Position numbers and translations under genes: made by a program. The notes beneath the pieces are model-generated. The model did not search any database. It saw only the letters and a list, made by a program, of their open reading frames with translations, and was not told where the DNA came from. Below, one piece after another: positions 11,642 through 21,459 of a DNA stretch of 64,000 nucleotides. Every line of letters starts with the position of its first letter. Position 1 is the stretch's first letter. Origin of the DNA: Alcaligenes sp. SDU_A2 (GTDB lineage Bacteria > Pseudomonadota > Gammaproteobacteria > Burkholderiales > Burkholderiaceae_B); assembly GCF_038237375.1 (NCBI RefSeq), contig NZ_CP151273.1:2790001-2854000 (forward strand), in the 5' to 3' direction.

Positions 11642-13027
11642 TTAGGCACCGGGGGCCTGCCAGCCCCCGCCCAAGGCCCTGAACAAATCTGCGCGGGCCT
11701 GCAAACGATTCGTAGTCAACTGCACGCGCAGATCCTGGGCAGCATAAAAGGAGCGCTGCGCATCCAACAAAGTCAGCAAGGTTTCAGAACCGGCGCGGTA
11801 ACGGGTCTCGGCCAGATTCAGTGCCAACCGTGCCTGAGTCCATTCCTGCTCGTTAGCCAGTGCCTGCGCATCGATTCCGCGCAACTGAGCCAACACATCT
11901 TCGACTTCCACATAAGCCTGCACCACTCCCTGACGGTACTCGGCCAACAGCTCCTGCAAACGCGCGTGGTTCCACTGTGCATCCGCCTGGAGGCGGCCCG
12001 CATTAAAAATAGGGGCCACCAAACCACTTAACAGACTATAGACGGGATGCTCCAGACTTTTACGCCAATGATCGCCCCGCGCACCGGTGCTCGCCCCCAA
12101 GGTCAAGCTGGGATACAAGGCCGCACGGGCAGCGCGCAGATCGGCCTGCGCAGCGGCTAAACGGGCCTCCAGACGCGCGATATCCGGCCGCTGGCCCAGC
12201 AAGGCGGAAGGCAGCCCCGTCTGCACCGACGGCACATGCAGCGTCAATATATCGTCCTGTGGTTCGGGCAAGACCTGCACTTGCCCCAACAACGCACTCA
12301 ACTCCAGCCGGTTCCGCACGGCCACCGCTTCCAGCCCATGCAAAGCACGCTGCTGGCTGGCTAGCAGGCCGCGCTGCTGGGCCAGTTCCAGCGGCGATGC
12401 CGCACCGGCCTGCGATCGCGCTTCCAGCAGCGCCAGTAAACGCCTGGCCACGGCCAGATTATCGCGGGCGATGCGCAGCCTATGCCTGTCGCCCAGCATC
12501 TGCAGCCACAAGTATGCGACCTCGCCCTGCACGCTGACACGCAATACATCCAGCTCATAGGCCGCCGCCTGAGCCTGCGCTGTCGCGCTATCGGCCAATG
12601 CGGCATTGCGGCCCCACACATCCAGTTCATAACGCATGACCAGACCGGCTACATAGTCCGACCTGGCCGGCCCATGCCGGCTTTCAAACGGTGCCTGGCG
12701 CTGCGCCGACAACGACCCCTCCAGCTCGGGCCACAGACGCGCGCCGGCCATCCTGGCCTGGGCACGCGCCTGCAGCACCCGGGCCTGTGCCTGCTGCAAG
12801 GGCGCAGCCTGTGTCACGGCCTGCTGCATCAGGACATCCAAGCCATCGCTGCCAAACGCGCGCCACCATTCGGAGGCCAGCACCACACCGTCGCGTGCGC
12901 CACCCGGATCGCCCTGTTCATAGGCCGGGGGCAGTGCGGGCAAAACCACATCTATATTCGGAGACAGAGGCGCACATGCCTGCAACAGTCCGCCAAGCAT
13001 CGCCAAGGTCCATCGAGAAACGCGCAT
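11642..13027 (-). CDS. Outer-membrane efflux lipoprotein (NodT/OprM family)
   Basis: A 461-residue outer-membrane factor. The N-terminus is a lipoprotein signal with lipobox LLQAC, so Cys18 should be lipidated. Two repeats of long helices (for example LQQAQARVLQARAQARMAGA and ALYPSLTLGAS) are typical of TolC/OprM trimers. It is the third gene of a minus-strand macA-macB-OMF operon, starting 2 bases after the macB stop. It could also serve the RND pump whose gene converges on it, since OprM-type channels are often shared. Confidence 0.92.
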   Translation of the reverse strand: MRVSRWTLAMLGGLLQACAPLSPNIDVVLPALPPAYEQGDPGGARDGVVLASEWWRAFGSDGLDVLMQQAVTQAAPLQQAQARVLQARAQARMAGARLWPELEGSLSAQRQAPFESRHGPARSDYVAGLVMRYELDVWGRNAALADSATAQAQAAAYELDVLRVSVQGEVAYLWLQMLGDRHRLRIARDNLAVARRLLALLEARSQAGAASPLELAQQRGLLASQQRALHGLEAVAVRNRLELSALLGQVQVLPEPQDDILTLHVPSVQTGLPSALLGQRPDIARLEARLAAAQADLRAARAALYPSLTLGASTGARGDHWRKSLEHPVYSLLSGLVAPIFNAGRLQADAQWNHARLQELLAEYRQGVVQAYVEVEDVLAQLRGIDAQALANEQEWTQARLALNLAETRYRAGSETLLTLLDAQRSFYAAQDLRVQLTTNRLQARADLFRALGGGWQAPGA

Positions 13028-13029
13028 TG

Positions 13030-15000
13030 CTACTCCCCAGCCAAGGCTTGCACGGGATCGAGCGCCGCCGCCGTGCGTGCCGGCATATACCCGAACACCA
13101 CCCCCGTCAGCACCGCGCAGGCAAACGCGCCCAAGGCAGCACTGACCGAGAAAACCACATCCACCCCACCGATAATCAGACCCGTACCGATCAAGGCTCC
13201 CGCCAGCACACCCAGCAGCCCCCCTGTCACGGTCAGCATGACGGCCTCGGTCAGAAACTGGCGCAATATGTCCCCCTGACGAGCGCCCGTAGCCATCCGT
13301 ATGCCGATTTCACGGGTCCGCTCCCTGACCGTCATCAGCATCACATTCATGACGCCGATGCCACCAACGACCAAGGAAACGGCGGCGATCAGGCCCAGCA
13401 TCATGCTCATCGACTGGCGGGTGGACTCCTCGGCCTGCAAACGAGCCGCGGCATTGCCAATAGAAAAATCTTCACGCCCGCCATGCCGCTGCGTCAGCAG
13501 ACGGCGCATGGCCTGCTCGGCCTGCAGCACCACGCTGCTGTCTTGCGCTTCCACCACCACATAATCGGGCTGAGTCTGAGCCTGATAGACTCGCGCCCGC
13601 GCCGACTGATACGGAATGAACACCATATCGTCGTAATCCTGAACGCCCGAATCCGCTCCGCGCTCCTGCATGACCCCGATGACCTCGAACGAGGAGTTGC
13701 CGATCAGCAATTGCTGCCCCAAGGGACTTTGGGGTTCGGGAAAAAAATGTCGCGCGGCCCGATGCCCAAGTACCACCAGCGGTGCCAGATCCCGATCTTC
13801 TGCATCGGTGTAATAGCGTCCCTGCGCCAGCGGCCACTGATGAATCTGCGGCATGGACTCGTTGGCCGCGAAAACGTAGATCTGCCTGTCCACATTGCCG
13901 CGCCGCACCGTGATCGGATCGCCGATAACCGGCATGACCCGTCGAATCTCGGGCAGTTCGCCCACGGCGCGCAAATCCTCCTGCGTCAACTCCCCGCGCG
14001 GCAAGCCGCTGGAGGGTGACATGCTGCCCAAATACATCACCGTCGTGCCCAAGGTCCCCATCTGGGCAATCACGCGCTGACGCGCTCCCTCGCCCACCGC
14101 CAGCATCACGATGACGGACGCGACCCCGATAATAATGCCCAGCAAGGTCAAAGCCGTCCGGTAACGATTGATGAGCATGCTGCGCAACGCCCCCCGCGCC
14201 GCATCCCGAAATTCCGAACTCCATGCCGCGCGAACGGTCTCTTTGGGGGGGGACGGCGGCGCTGCCGACCCACCCACCGGTGACGCTGCTGCTCGTTTGT
14301 CCGACAGGATGCGGCCGTCGCGAATCTCGATGATGCGATCGGCCATCGCCGCAACCTGATGGTCGTGCGTAATCAAAATAATGGTATGGCCAGAATCGGA
14401 CAGCTCGCGCAGCAAGGCCATGACTTCGGCCCCGCTGCGCGAATCCAGCGCGCCCGTGGGCTCGTCGGCCAGAATGACTTGTCCGCCGTTCATCAGAGCC
14501 CGCGCAATGGACACCCGCTGCTGTTGCCCGCCGGACAACTGATTAGGCCGGTTGTCCGGCTTGTCCGACAAGCCCAGCTTGCTCAGCAAAGCCAGAGCCC
14601 GGGCCTCGCGCTCCTGCACCGGCAGGCCCGCGTAAATCGCCGGCATCTGCACGTTTTCGGCGGCTGTCTCGGTAGGGATCAGGTGGTAACCTTGAAACAC
14701 AAAACCAAAGGTTTCGCGCCGCAGGCAAGCCAGTTGGTCGGCATCCAGCTGCGCCACATCCCGCCCCTGGAACAAATAAGTGCCGCTGCTTGGCCGGTCC
14801 AGGCAACCCAACACGTTCATCAAGGTGGACTTGCCCGATCCGGACGCCCCGACAATAGCCACGAACTCCCCGGCATACAAGGTCAGATCAATATCGAACA
14901 ACACTTGCACGGCCGGCTTGCCGCTGGGCGGACCGCCATAAATACGGCTGATGCCGCGCAACTCGATCAATGCAGGATCAGCCCCTACCATTGCAACCAC
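13030..15000 (-). CDS. macB: MacB-type ABC transporter (ATPase fused to permease)
   Basis: A 656-residue protein with an N-terminal ATPase (Walker A GASGSGKSTLMNVLG, signature LSGGQQQRVSIARAL, Walker B VILADEPTGALD). A linker, one membrane helix near residue 280, a large periplasmic MacB_PCD domain and three C-terminal FtsX-type helices (with GIGVMNVMLMTVRERTREIG) follow. MacB is a mechanotransmission exporter that pushes substrates from the periplasm through a channel. Alternative start codons lie at 15000 and 14991. It overlaps the 3' end of macA. In the gene order macA-macB-OMF it resembles the siderophore exporter PvdRT-OpmQ. Confidence 0.93.
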   Translation of the reverse strand: MVAMVGADPALIELRGISRIYGGPPSGKPAVQVLFDIDLTLYAGEFVAIVGASGSGKSTLMNVLGCLDRPSSGTYLFQGRDVAQLDADQLACLRRETFGFVFQGYHLIPTETAAENVQMPAIYAGLPVQEREARALALLSKLGLSDKPDNRPNQLSGGQQQRVSIARALMNGGQVILADEPTGALDSRSGAEVMALLRELSDSGHTIILITHDHQVAAMADRIIEIRDGRILSDKRAAASPVGGSAAPPSPPKETVRAAWSSEFRDAARGALRSMLINRYRTALTLLGIIIGVASVIVMLAVGEGARQRVIAQMGTLGTTVMYLGSMSPSSGLPRGELTQEDLRAVGELPEIRRVMPVIGDPITVRRGNVDRQIYVFAANESMPQIHQWPLAQGRYYTDAEDRDLAPLVVLGHRAARHFFPEPQSPLGQQLLIGNSSFEVIGVMQERGADSGVQDYDDMVFIPYQSARARVYQAQTQPDYVVVEAQDSSVVLQAEQAMRRLLTQRHGGREDFSIGNAAARLQAEESTRQSMSMMLGLIAAVSLVVGGIGVMNVMLMTVRERTREIGIRMATGARQGDILRQFLTEAVMLTVTGGLLGVLAGALIGTGLIIGGVDVVFSVSAALGAFACAVLTGVVFGYMPARTAAALDPVQALAGE

Positions 15001-16160
15001 CGCCAGCCGCGTTCCACCGGCACCACGGCAGTAACGATCTGCTCGCCTTGCGCCACACCATCCAGTATCTGCGCCTGATGACGATCACGCACGCCCAACC
15101 GCACCTGCCTGTCTTGCAGTTTGCCCGCTGCCAGTACTTGCAAGCGATGCGCCTGGGCGTTTTGCGGGTCGGGGCTCAAAGCGACCAGAGGAGCCAGCAA
15201 GGCCTGCTCGGCCCGCGCCGTCTCGAACAGCACCTGCGCCGTCATCTGCGGCATCAGTTCGCCATCCTTGTTATCCACATCGAACAGCACCATATACATC
15301 ACGGCCTGCGTCGCTGTGGCTTGTGCCTCCTTACCCTCTTCGCGCACCGCTTCTTCGGGTGCCGGCATGATCTGGCGCACCCGTGCGCTCCAACGCCGCG
15401 CCTGCAACTCGCCTTGATCGCCCAAGGTTGTAAAAGACACCGGCATGCCGGCCTGAAGACGGCGCACATCCGCCTCGGACACGCTGGTCCAAACCGTCAT
15501 GGTTCCCAAATCAGCAATACGCAGAATCGTAGGCGTCTGATAGGTGGCGTTCAGCGTCTGCCCCTCGCGAGCCTGCACCCCGATGACCGTGCCGGCCATA
15601 GGCGCATAAATACGCGTATAGCCAAGTCGTGCTTCATCCGCTTTCAGTGTGGCCTGGGTCTGTTCGATCTGGGCCTGCACATGGCGTATGCGCGCCTGCG
15701 CCACCGCATGGTTGGCCTGGGCCGTCTGCACGTCCTCCTGACGCGTCGCCCCCTGGCGTTCAAGTTGCCGCTGACGCTGCCACTGCTGACTCGCCAGCGT
15801 CGACTGAGCCTGCTGCTCGGCCAATTGCGCGCGCAAACCCGCCAGCGACGCACGCCCGGCATCCACCGTGGCCTGTTGCACGCTGGGATCGATCTCCACC
15901 AGCAATTGTCCCTGCTCGACCTGATCACCAGGCGCAACCAACAAACGCTTGATCTGTCCGGACACCTGCGCGCCCACATCCACATAGCGGCTGGGCTTCA
16001 AGGTGCCCACGGCAGCCACCGTAGCGCTGATCTCGCCCAGCACGACAGGCGTGGTTTCAAACTGCTGCTCGGGGCGGCTTGCCTGAACGGCCAAGGCACC
16101 CAACGCCAGCGCCGCCAGCGCAACCAGCACCCAGCGGCGTTTTGCTGCTTTGGACTTCAT
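14985..16160 (-). CDS. macA: MacA-type periplasmic adaptor
   Basis: A 391-residue membrane fusion protein reading from MKSKAAKRRW; the ATG at 16172 is an alternative and the open frame continues to 16271 without a ribosome site. The N-terminal membrane anchor (VLVALAALALGALAVQ) is followed by a lipoyl domain (YVDVGAQVSGQIKRLLVAPG), a long alpha-hairpin and beta-barrel/MP domains (GTVIGVQAREGQTLN). It couples MacB to the outer-membrane factor encoded two genes downstream. A Fur-box-like sequence lies about 150 bases upstream, which suggests iron control. Confidence 0.9.
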   Translation of the reverse strand: MKSKAAKRRWVLVALAALALGALAVQASRPEQQFETTPVVLGEISATVAAVGTLKPSRYVDVGAQVSGQIKRLLVAPGDQVEQGQLLVEIDPSVQQATVDAGRASLAGLRAQLAEQQAQSTLASQQWQRQRQLERQGATRQEDVQTAQANHAVAQARIRHVQAQIEQTQATLKADEARLGYTRIYAPMAGTVIGVQAREGQTLNATYQTPTILRIADLGTMTVWTSVSEADVRRLQAGMPVSFTTLGDQGELQARRWSARVRQIMPAPEEAVREEGKEAQATATQAVMYMVLFDVDNKDGELMPQMTAQVLFETARAEQALLAPLVALSPDPQNAQAHRLQVLAAGKLQDRQVRLGVRDRHQAQILDGVAQGEQIVTAVVPVERGWRWLQW

Positions 16161-16307
16161 CGGTGATTCCATCAAAAACACACGCTTCGCCCGCCCCAAT
16201 TGCTCGGTCGGCCAAAGGCTGTGGACATTGGTCAAAGCCGGAAAAATCAAACAGCGCCATGCAAAAGGCAAAACGCAAGGACCGCTGGCTAGTAGACAAG
16301 AAACATT

Positions 16308-16334
16308 AAATGAGAATCGATTCTATTATCATTT
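16308..16334 (-). promoter_or_regulatory. Fur-box-like operator upstream of macAB-OMF
   Basis: An AT-rich stretch contains a 12-bp palindrome AGAATCGATTCT followed by ATTATCATTT. Together they resemble overlapping GATAAT-type hexamers of the Fur consensus. It lies in the intergenic region driving macA. The match is imperfect, so iron control of this exporter is an inference. Confidence 0.5.
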
Positions 16335-16540
16335 AAAAAGCTTCCGCAAGCCCAAATCGCCATACCCACCTGGAGAGTAAGGATACGTATTCGTTTACGA
16401 CAGACGAAACAACCATCAAAAACAAATGAAAATCCAGAAAAATCAATCGATTGACGGATAAATCAATCAACGTAGATTTTCCTGCTTTAAAAAGTGAATA
16501 GACAAATAGAAATCGCCATACACCACCAAACTAGCAAACT

Positions 16541-18668
16541 CAGTTGCACTGCCTGTGCGGCAGCGAACAATAAACATGACCGTGTCTGAACTGATGGACT
16601 TTTCTAAGCTGCTTATACGGCAGCAAACCGCACATCGTTCAAGCTGGGTCAGGTCGAGGTTTTCTAAGCTGCCTATGCGGCAGCAAACGAGCGGATGTTG
16701 TCGTTACAGCAACGATTGAGTTTCTAAGCTGCCTATGCGGCAGCAAACGCGGCCACCAAGACGCAGCAGCAGGTCTTCAATTTCTAAGCTGCCTATGCGG
16801 CAGCAAACCCAGCGACCAGAGGTGTCATCCATCAAGGCCTTTTCTAAGCTGCCTATGCGGCAGCAAACACATTCGACCAGATCAGCGAAGCATTGGACAA
16901 TTTCTAAGCTGCCTATGCGGCAGCAAACAAGGCTGGGCGGTCTGTGTCGCGCCCCGGTACTTTCTAAGCTGCCTATGCGGCAGCAAACGATCATCACCGA
17001 CGTTTACCAGGGCGCACTGTTTTCTAAGCTGCCTATGCGGCAGCAAACGGCGCTTCCTGTCGATACCCGCTGCCGAACTGTTTCTAAGCTGCCTATGCGG
17101 CAGCAAACGCGGCGCGCAGGCTTTCCGGCAGGTTGTCATATTTCTAAGCTGCCTATGCGGCAGCAAACGATCTCGCGCAAGCGTAAGCCGACCATCATCC
17201 TTTCTAAGCTGCCTATGCGGCAGCAAACATGACCGTGACCGGCGGGCGCGTCACCTTCACTTTCTAAGCTGCCTATGCGGCAGCAAACACTTCCATCCGC
17301 GTTGTGTAGCGTTTGCCCTGTTTCTAAGCTGCCTATGCGGCAGCAAACCGAGCTGGAAATGTGCCTGGCTGATCCGCTCTTTTCTAAGCTGCCTATGCGG
17401 CAGCAAACGGGGCACAGGGTCGTCAGAGGCGAACGAGTACTTTCTAAGCTGCCTATGCGGCAGCAAACAACTTGCGCAGCTTGATTCTTCGTTTGTGGCT
17501 TTTCTAAGCTGCCTATGCGGCAGCAAACTATTGCCGTTGCCCGCACTGGTTCACTTGCTGTTTCTAAGCTGCCTATGCGGCAGCAAACGCCCTTTCCGTT
17601 TTGGCAGTGGCTTACTACCATTTCTAAGCTGCCTATGCGGCAGCAAACAACTCCATGCAGGTTTAAACCGCCCCGGCAGGTTTCTAAGCTGCCTATGCGG
17701 CAGCAAACGGCGGGCGGGGTTGCGGTCGATGCAACGGCGGTTTCTAAGCTGCCTATGCGGCAGCAAACCGGCCCTGGGAGCGCGCCTGGGAGAGCTGGAC
17801 TTTCTAAGCTGCCTATGCGGCAGCAAACATTGTCTGAATAAATCGTCCGTTTTTGAATAATTTCTAAGCTGCCTATGCGGCAGCAAACGAGCCGTGATGC
17901 AGTCGGGCAGCAACGCAAATTTTCTAAGCTGCCTATGCGGCAGCAAACTCCTTTCATGGCCGCGAACCGGAGCCGATGATTTTCTAAGCTGCCTATGCGG
18001 CAGCAAACTCTGATCGATAAAAACGGCACGGTCGGCCCCTTTTCTAAGCTGCCTATGCGGCAGCAAACGTATTGGGAGCCAATTGGAAAATACGCCGATG
18101 TTTCTAAGCTGCCTATGCGGCAGCAAACGCTAGGTAATCAATGCCAGAGTCCCACTCTGTTTTCTAAGCTGCCTATGCGGCAGCAAACGTAGAACGCGCA
18201 GAAAAGCGGCTAGACGATCTTTTCTAAGCTGCCTATGCGGCAGCAAACAACGGTAGCCCCGTGACAGTTTTTTCAGTCCATTTCTAAGCTGCCTATGCGG
18301 CAGCAAACCCAGTGTCCACGGGCGATCCGTTCGGCAGACTTTTCTAAGCTGCCTATGCGGCAGCAAACGGTCATGCCGGGACACCCTGGTCGCGCACGCT
18401 TTTCTAAGCTGCCTATGCGGCAGCAAACCGGTGGCCGTTGCCGCGATGGCGGGCGGCGTATTTCTAAGCTGCCTATGCGGCAGCAAACACCCGCCCACAG
18501 CAACGAGTTATTCTCCAGCATTTCTAAGCTGCCTATGCGGCAGCAAACCCTGGCGATGAGTACGAGCCTATCGAGTACGATTTCTAAGCTGCCTATGCGG
18601 CAGCAAACATTCGTTGTATTGGCCGCGCGTCATCGGCGTGTTTCTAAGCTGCCTATGCGGCAGCAAAC
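16541..18668 (-). CRISPR. Type I-F CRISPR array, 36 repeats and 35 spacers
   Basis: There is a strict 60-base period: 28-base repeats and 32-base spacers. Read on the minus strand the repeat begins GTTTGCTGCCGCATAGGCAG and ends CTTAGAAA, the type I-F (Ypest) form with a palindromic GCTGCC/GGCAGC stem. The array is therefore transcribed leftwards from the leader at 18669-18798. The first 34 repeats from the leader are identical. The two most distal ones decay: 16601-16628 has 2 changes and 16541-16568 many, as expected for the old end. Numbering from the leader, spacer 1 starts at 18609 and spacer 35 at 16569. Several spacers match the resident prophage (see findings). Confidence 0.99.
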
Positions 18669-18798
18669 TAGAAGAAAAAAAATCAAAAAAACTTATAAAT
18701 CAAATATTTAATAGAAATAGGCACCAAAAACCCTTTTTTTCCAAAGAAACACAAGCCATTGATTTATATAAAAAACCTATCAACTAAAAAAATTAGGG
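18669..18798 (-). promoter_or_regulatory. CRISPR leader
   Basis: A 130-base AT-rich segment, with runs of A on the plus strand, lies between the leader-proximal repeat and the stop of cas6f. Its position at the conserved-repeat end and its composition mark it as the leader carrying the pre-crRNA promoter and the integration end for new spacers. Confidence 0.8.
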
Positions 18799-19365
18799 TC
18801 AAAACCAGGGAACGGTGGCTTGGTTGCTCAGTCCATAAGCATTGAACACACCTGTATTCGCTTCAGGCTGCTCCGGCCCCATCGCCAAAAACAAACAAAA
18901 TGGTTGTGCAGTACTACTGCTGCGCAGGTGAATAAATGGCAGATTTGGCTGCTGTTGTGCGTCCGCCGGAATCGCAGCACTTGCTTGCTCTGCGGTTTCG
19001 GCGTGGCGTTTCATGCGTCTACGACGCAAACGATCTACATTGGTTTTGAATTGACGCCGAAAGACCGTCCGATACGTTGCGCTTGACGGGACAGCCTGTA
19101 TAGAAACCGGTTCGATATGGTCCCGCATGCCCCGCAGCCACTGCGTCTGCTCCAACCGCTGCAGCGCAGGCATCGACCCATGAATACGCATACGGGTTCC
19201 CAAACCCTTAGGTTTAAGCGCATACTCCGGAAAACTGACCCCCAACCCTTGCTCCTGCAATTGAACCAATGCGCGGTGCAGTTTGGAATACAAAGCACCT
19301 AGCAAATAGGTAGCACTGAATTCCGGGTCGGGCAGAATACGAATTTCGATGTAGTGGCTAGTCAT
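18799..19365 (-). CDS. cas6f: Type I-F CRISPR endoribonuclease Cas6f (Csy4)
   Basis: A 188-residue protein, the normal Csy4 length. It cuts pre-crRNA at the base of the repeat hairpin and stays bound to the 3' stem. The start is ATG 19365 (MTSHYIEIRILPDPEFSA); His30 lies where the catalytic His29 of the Pseudomonas enzyme is expected. The arginine-rich helix that grips the RNA stem is visible as RLRRRRMKRH. It is the last gene of the cas operon and abuts the leader. The open frame to 19398 extends into cas7f and is not needed. Confidence 0.95.
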   Translation of the reverse strand: MTSHYIEIRILPDPEFSATYLLGALYSKLHRALVQLQEQGLGVSFPEYALKPKGLGTRMRIHGSMPALQRLEQTQWLRGMRDHIEPVSIQAVPSSATYRTVFRRQFKTNVDRLRRRRMKRHAETAEQASAAIPADAQQQPNLPFIHLRSSSTAQPFCLFLAMGPEQPEANTGVFNAYGLSNQATVPWF

Positions 19366-19369
19366 GCCT

Positions 19370-20389
19370 TTAATTCCCAGCATCACCAAATACACCACCT
19401 CGGATCAGCACCGCCATCACGAAATGCTGCTGTTCGATATCCGGCACCTGATCCTTCAGCAGCCAGTTATCCAGTAAGGTATAGAAATCCAGTTTCGCCT
19501 TGGGCTGACGATACGCTTTCCCTTGGGTCGTAACAGAGCCATAGGGCTCGACAGCGATGGGGCCCAGCCCAGCAGCATCTGGATACCAGTCATCGATGGT
19601 ACGAATCGCATTGCCCAATTTCTGCGAGTGCATAGCGGCCACGCTATCGACGTGATACAGCGTCTTGCTTTTATCGCCCTTGCCACGATCCAGAATCAGT
19701 TCCTGGGACGGAAAAACCTCCTGCCCCGCACCGATACGCACATAAGCGGTGACGCGCAGCAAAGTGTGCCGTTGACCAGCCAGCCCTTGTGCAATGACTT
19801 GTGCCAAGGCATCACAATCTGCCTGCTGGGCCTGCCCCTCGAAGGCGCGCAAGCTCAATTCCAGCGCATCAAATGTCCAACGCTGGCTGACGCTTCCGTG
19901 CTCCAAGACGTCCACCACGACATTTACCTGCTCCGCACCAATCCGGTTGCGCCATAGAAACCGGCCATTCGCCAGGTTATACGCATAACGGCGTGCCAAT
20001 TCATCGAATCCATGTTCTTGCGTATAGGACTGAATGACCTGTTGCAGCTTCAGTTCGTAATCGGCGTTATTGCATGCCGACGGTTTACCGGCACCGGCCA
20101 GCACCCGCACTGTAAAACTAACTTTTAATGTGTCGCTGGACGGAGGCAAAGTAGCCACATCCACCGTCTGCAAGTTAGGGTTTTCGATTGCGGCGTCCAG
20201 TTTGGCCGGGTCTTGATCCTTGGTTTTCAGACGATTGGAAATCGTGCCTCGCACCGATTTAAGGCGCAGGGGGACAGCAGTCCATACAGCTTCCTTATCC
20301 TGGTCGGCCCAGTTTCCGGCATAAAACAAGGCATCGGAAGGATCGATTTTTCGCTCAAAGGCCAGGACAGATGCAGTTTTCAACGACAT
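19370..20389 (-). CDS. csy3: Type I-F Cascade backbone protein Cas7f (Csy3)
   Basis: A 339-residue Csy3, the subunit present in six copies along the crRNA. The N-terminal [20 protein letters not shown] and the segment [17 protein letters not shown] are characteristic of the family. It lies 4 bases upstream of cas6f and 48 bases after cas5f, consistent with one operon. Full length, no disruption seen. Confidence 0.96.
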   Translation of the reverse strand: MSLKTASVLAFERKIDPSDALFYAGNWADQDKEAVWTAVPLRLKSVRGTISNRLKTKDQDPAKLDAAIENPNLQTVDVATLPPSSDTLKVSFTVRVLAGAGKPSACNNADYELKLQQVIQSYTQEHGFDELARRYAYNLANGRFLWRNRIGAEQVNVVVDVLEHGSVSQRWTFDALELSLRAFEGQAQQADCDALAQVIAQGLAGQRHTLLRVTAYVRIGAGQEVFPSQELILDRGKGDKSKTLYHVDSVAAMHSQKLGNAIRTIDDWYPDAAGLGPIAVEPYGSVTTQGKAYRQPKAKLDFYTLLDNWLLKDQVPDIEQQHFVMAVLIRGGVFGDAGN

Positions 20390-20436
20390 GATGACTATTC
20401 CTTAAAAATTCGAGATCAAACTTGAAAGACAAGCCG

Positions 20437-21459
20437 TCAAAGCGGCCAATCAAACACGGACTCATCCAACGCGGACAACTCGGACTGCGGCTCCTGCCGG
20501 GGAGCACAATAATCGTTACGGCACAAATACGCGCCAGAGGGCTCGTGGAAATCGGCATACCACAATAAATCGCTTGGACTCTCTAAGCGATGCGGACCTA
20601 TCCACTGGCCTATGGAATACACACTTTCCACAAAACGAAATGGGGTCGCGCTGTCGCGCGCATTCAATACGGTGCCACCCGCTTGCAATGCTCCCAAGGC
20701 CCCATACCCAACGGGGATAGGCACGATCCATCCCGACCTGTCATGCTCCCAGCGTATCTGACCTTCCTCCGTTTCTCGGCTTCGGTAGTTGAACCGCGAC
20801 AGATCCAGCCAAGCATCGAGCAAGGATGCATTGGGATCATCGCCCTTTAATTCAGCCCAATGTTCTTGCAACAAATCATCCCGGCTGACCAAGGCAAAGC
20901 CTGGCAGACAACGTCGTCGGATATCACGGAAAAGGTTCTGCTGCTCTTGGAGATCCTGCGGCCAGCAATACAAGGAGGGACGCTGTCTGGACACACGATT
21001 TCGTGCCGACTCCAGCACGCTTCCCCCACCAATGCGCAGAGTCTGCACGTGGTCGGTAACCCGCTGAGCCAGTTCCTGCAAACGCACAGCATCAAGATCC
21101 GCTAAACGGCTGCCTTCACCCATGCTCTGAACCTCGAACACCAGCGTCAGATCCAGATGAATACGCCCTTCTTCGACAATCGCAGCGGTATCGCCTTTTT
21201 TATCAACAGGGTTACGCGTTAAATTAAAGGTCTTGACGTAACTGCCCTGCGCCAGCTCTTGATGCCAATGACACACAACGCCGACTTTATTCAAGCTCAG
21301 CGGTATGCCTTCTTGGGCCAGTTTGCGATTCAAGGCCCACATAAACCCCAGAAATGCCGTCATGGCTGGAAAGCCATGTGTCATCGGGCTAGAAATCGTA
21401 TTTGCGTTCTGAACCCGCACATGCGGAATAAGCAGCACACCCTCAAGCGACGAACTCAT
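20437..21459 (-). CDS. csy2: Type I-F Cascade protein Cas5f (Csy2)
   Basis: A 340-residue Csy2, which with Csy1 caps the 5' handle of the crRNA. The start ATG 21459 overlaps the csy1 stop by 4 bases (ATGA). The N-terminus LEGVLLIPHVRVQNANTISS and the run THGFPAMTAFLGFMWALNRK are typical. Length is close to the 327 residues of the Pseudomonas protein, so the gene appears intact. Confidence 0.95.
   Translation of the reverse strand: MSSSLEGVLLIPHVRVQNANTISSPMTHGFPAMTAFLGFMWALNRKLAQEGIPLSLNKVGVVCHWHQELAQGSYVKTFNLTRNPVDKKGDTAAIVEEGRIHLDLTLVFEVQSMGEGSRLADLDAVRLQELAQRVTDHVQTLRIGGGSVLESARNRVSRQRPSLYCWPQDLQEQQNLFRDIRRRCLPGFALVSRDDLLQEHWAELKGDDPNASLLDAWLDLSRFNYRSRETEEGQIRWEHDRSGWIVPIPVGYGALGALQAGGTVLNARDSATPFRFVESVYSIGQWIGPHRLESPSDLLWYADFHEPSGAYLCRNDYCAPRQEPQSELSALDESVFDWPL

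Noticed and set aside
16869-16900. Spacer 30 translating to TFDQISEALD, like the start MTFEQIRRAI of the tail terminator
   Set aside because: Only about 17 of 32 bases match and no CC PAM is present at the aligned place; could be chance.
17289-17320. Spacer 22... at 17289 (number 23 from the leader) translating to QGKRYTTRMEV, like QGKRYEPWAIEA of tail protein L
   Set aside because: Only 19 of 32 bases match and the flanking dinucleotide in crRNA sense is GG, not CC, so I do not count it as a protospacer.
16704-18711. Long open frames on both strands across 16.7-18.7 kb encoding repetitive 20-residue units
   Set aside because: They are translations of the CRISPR array: the 60-base period is divisible by three, so frames stay open through many repeats. 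Not genes.
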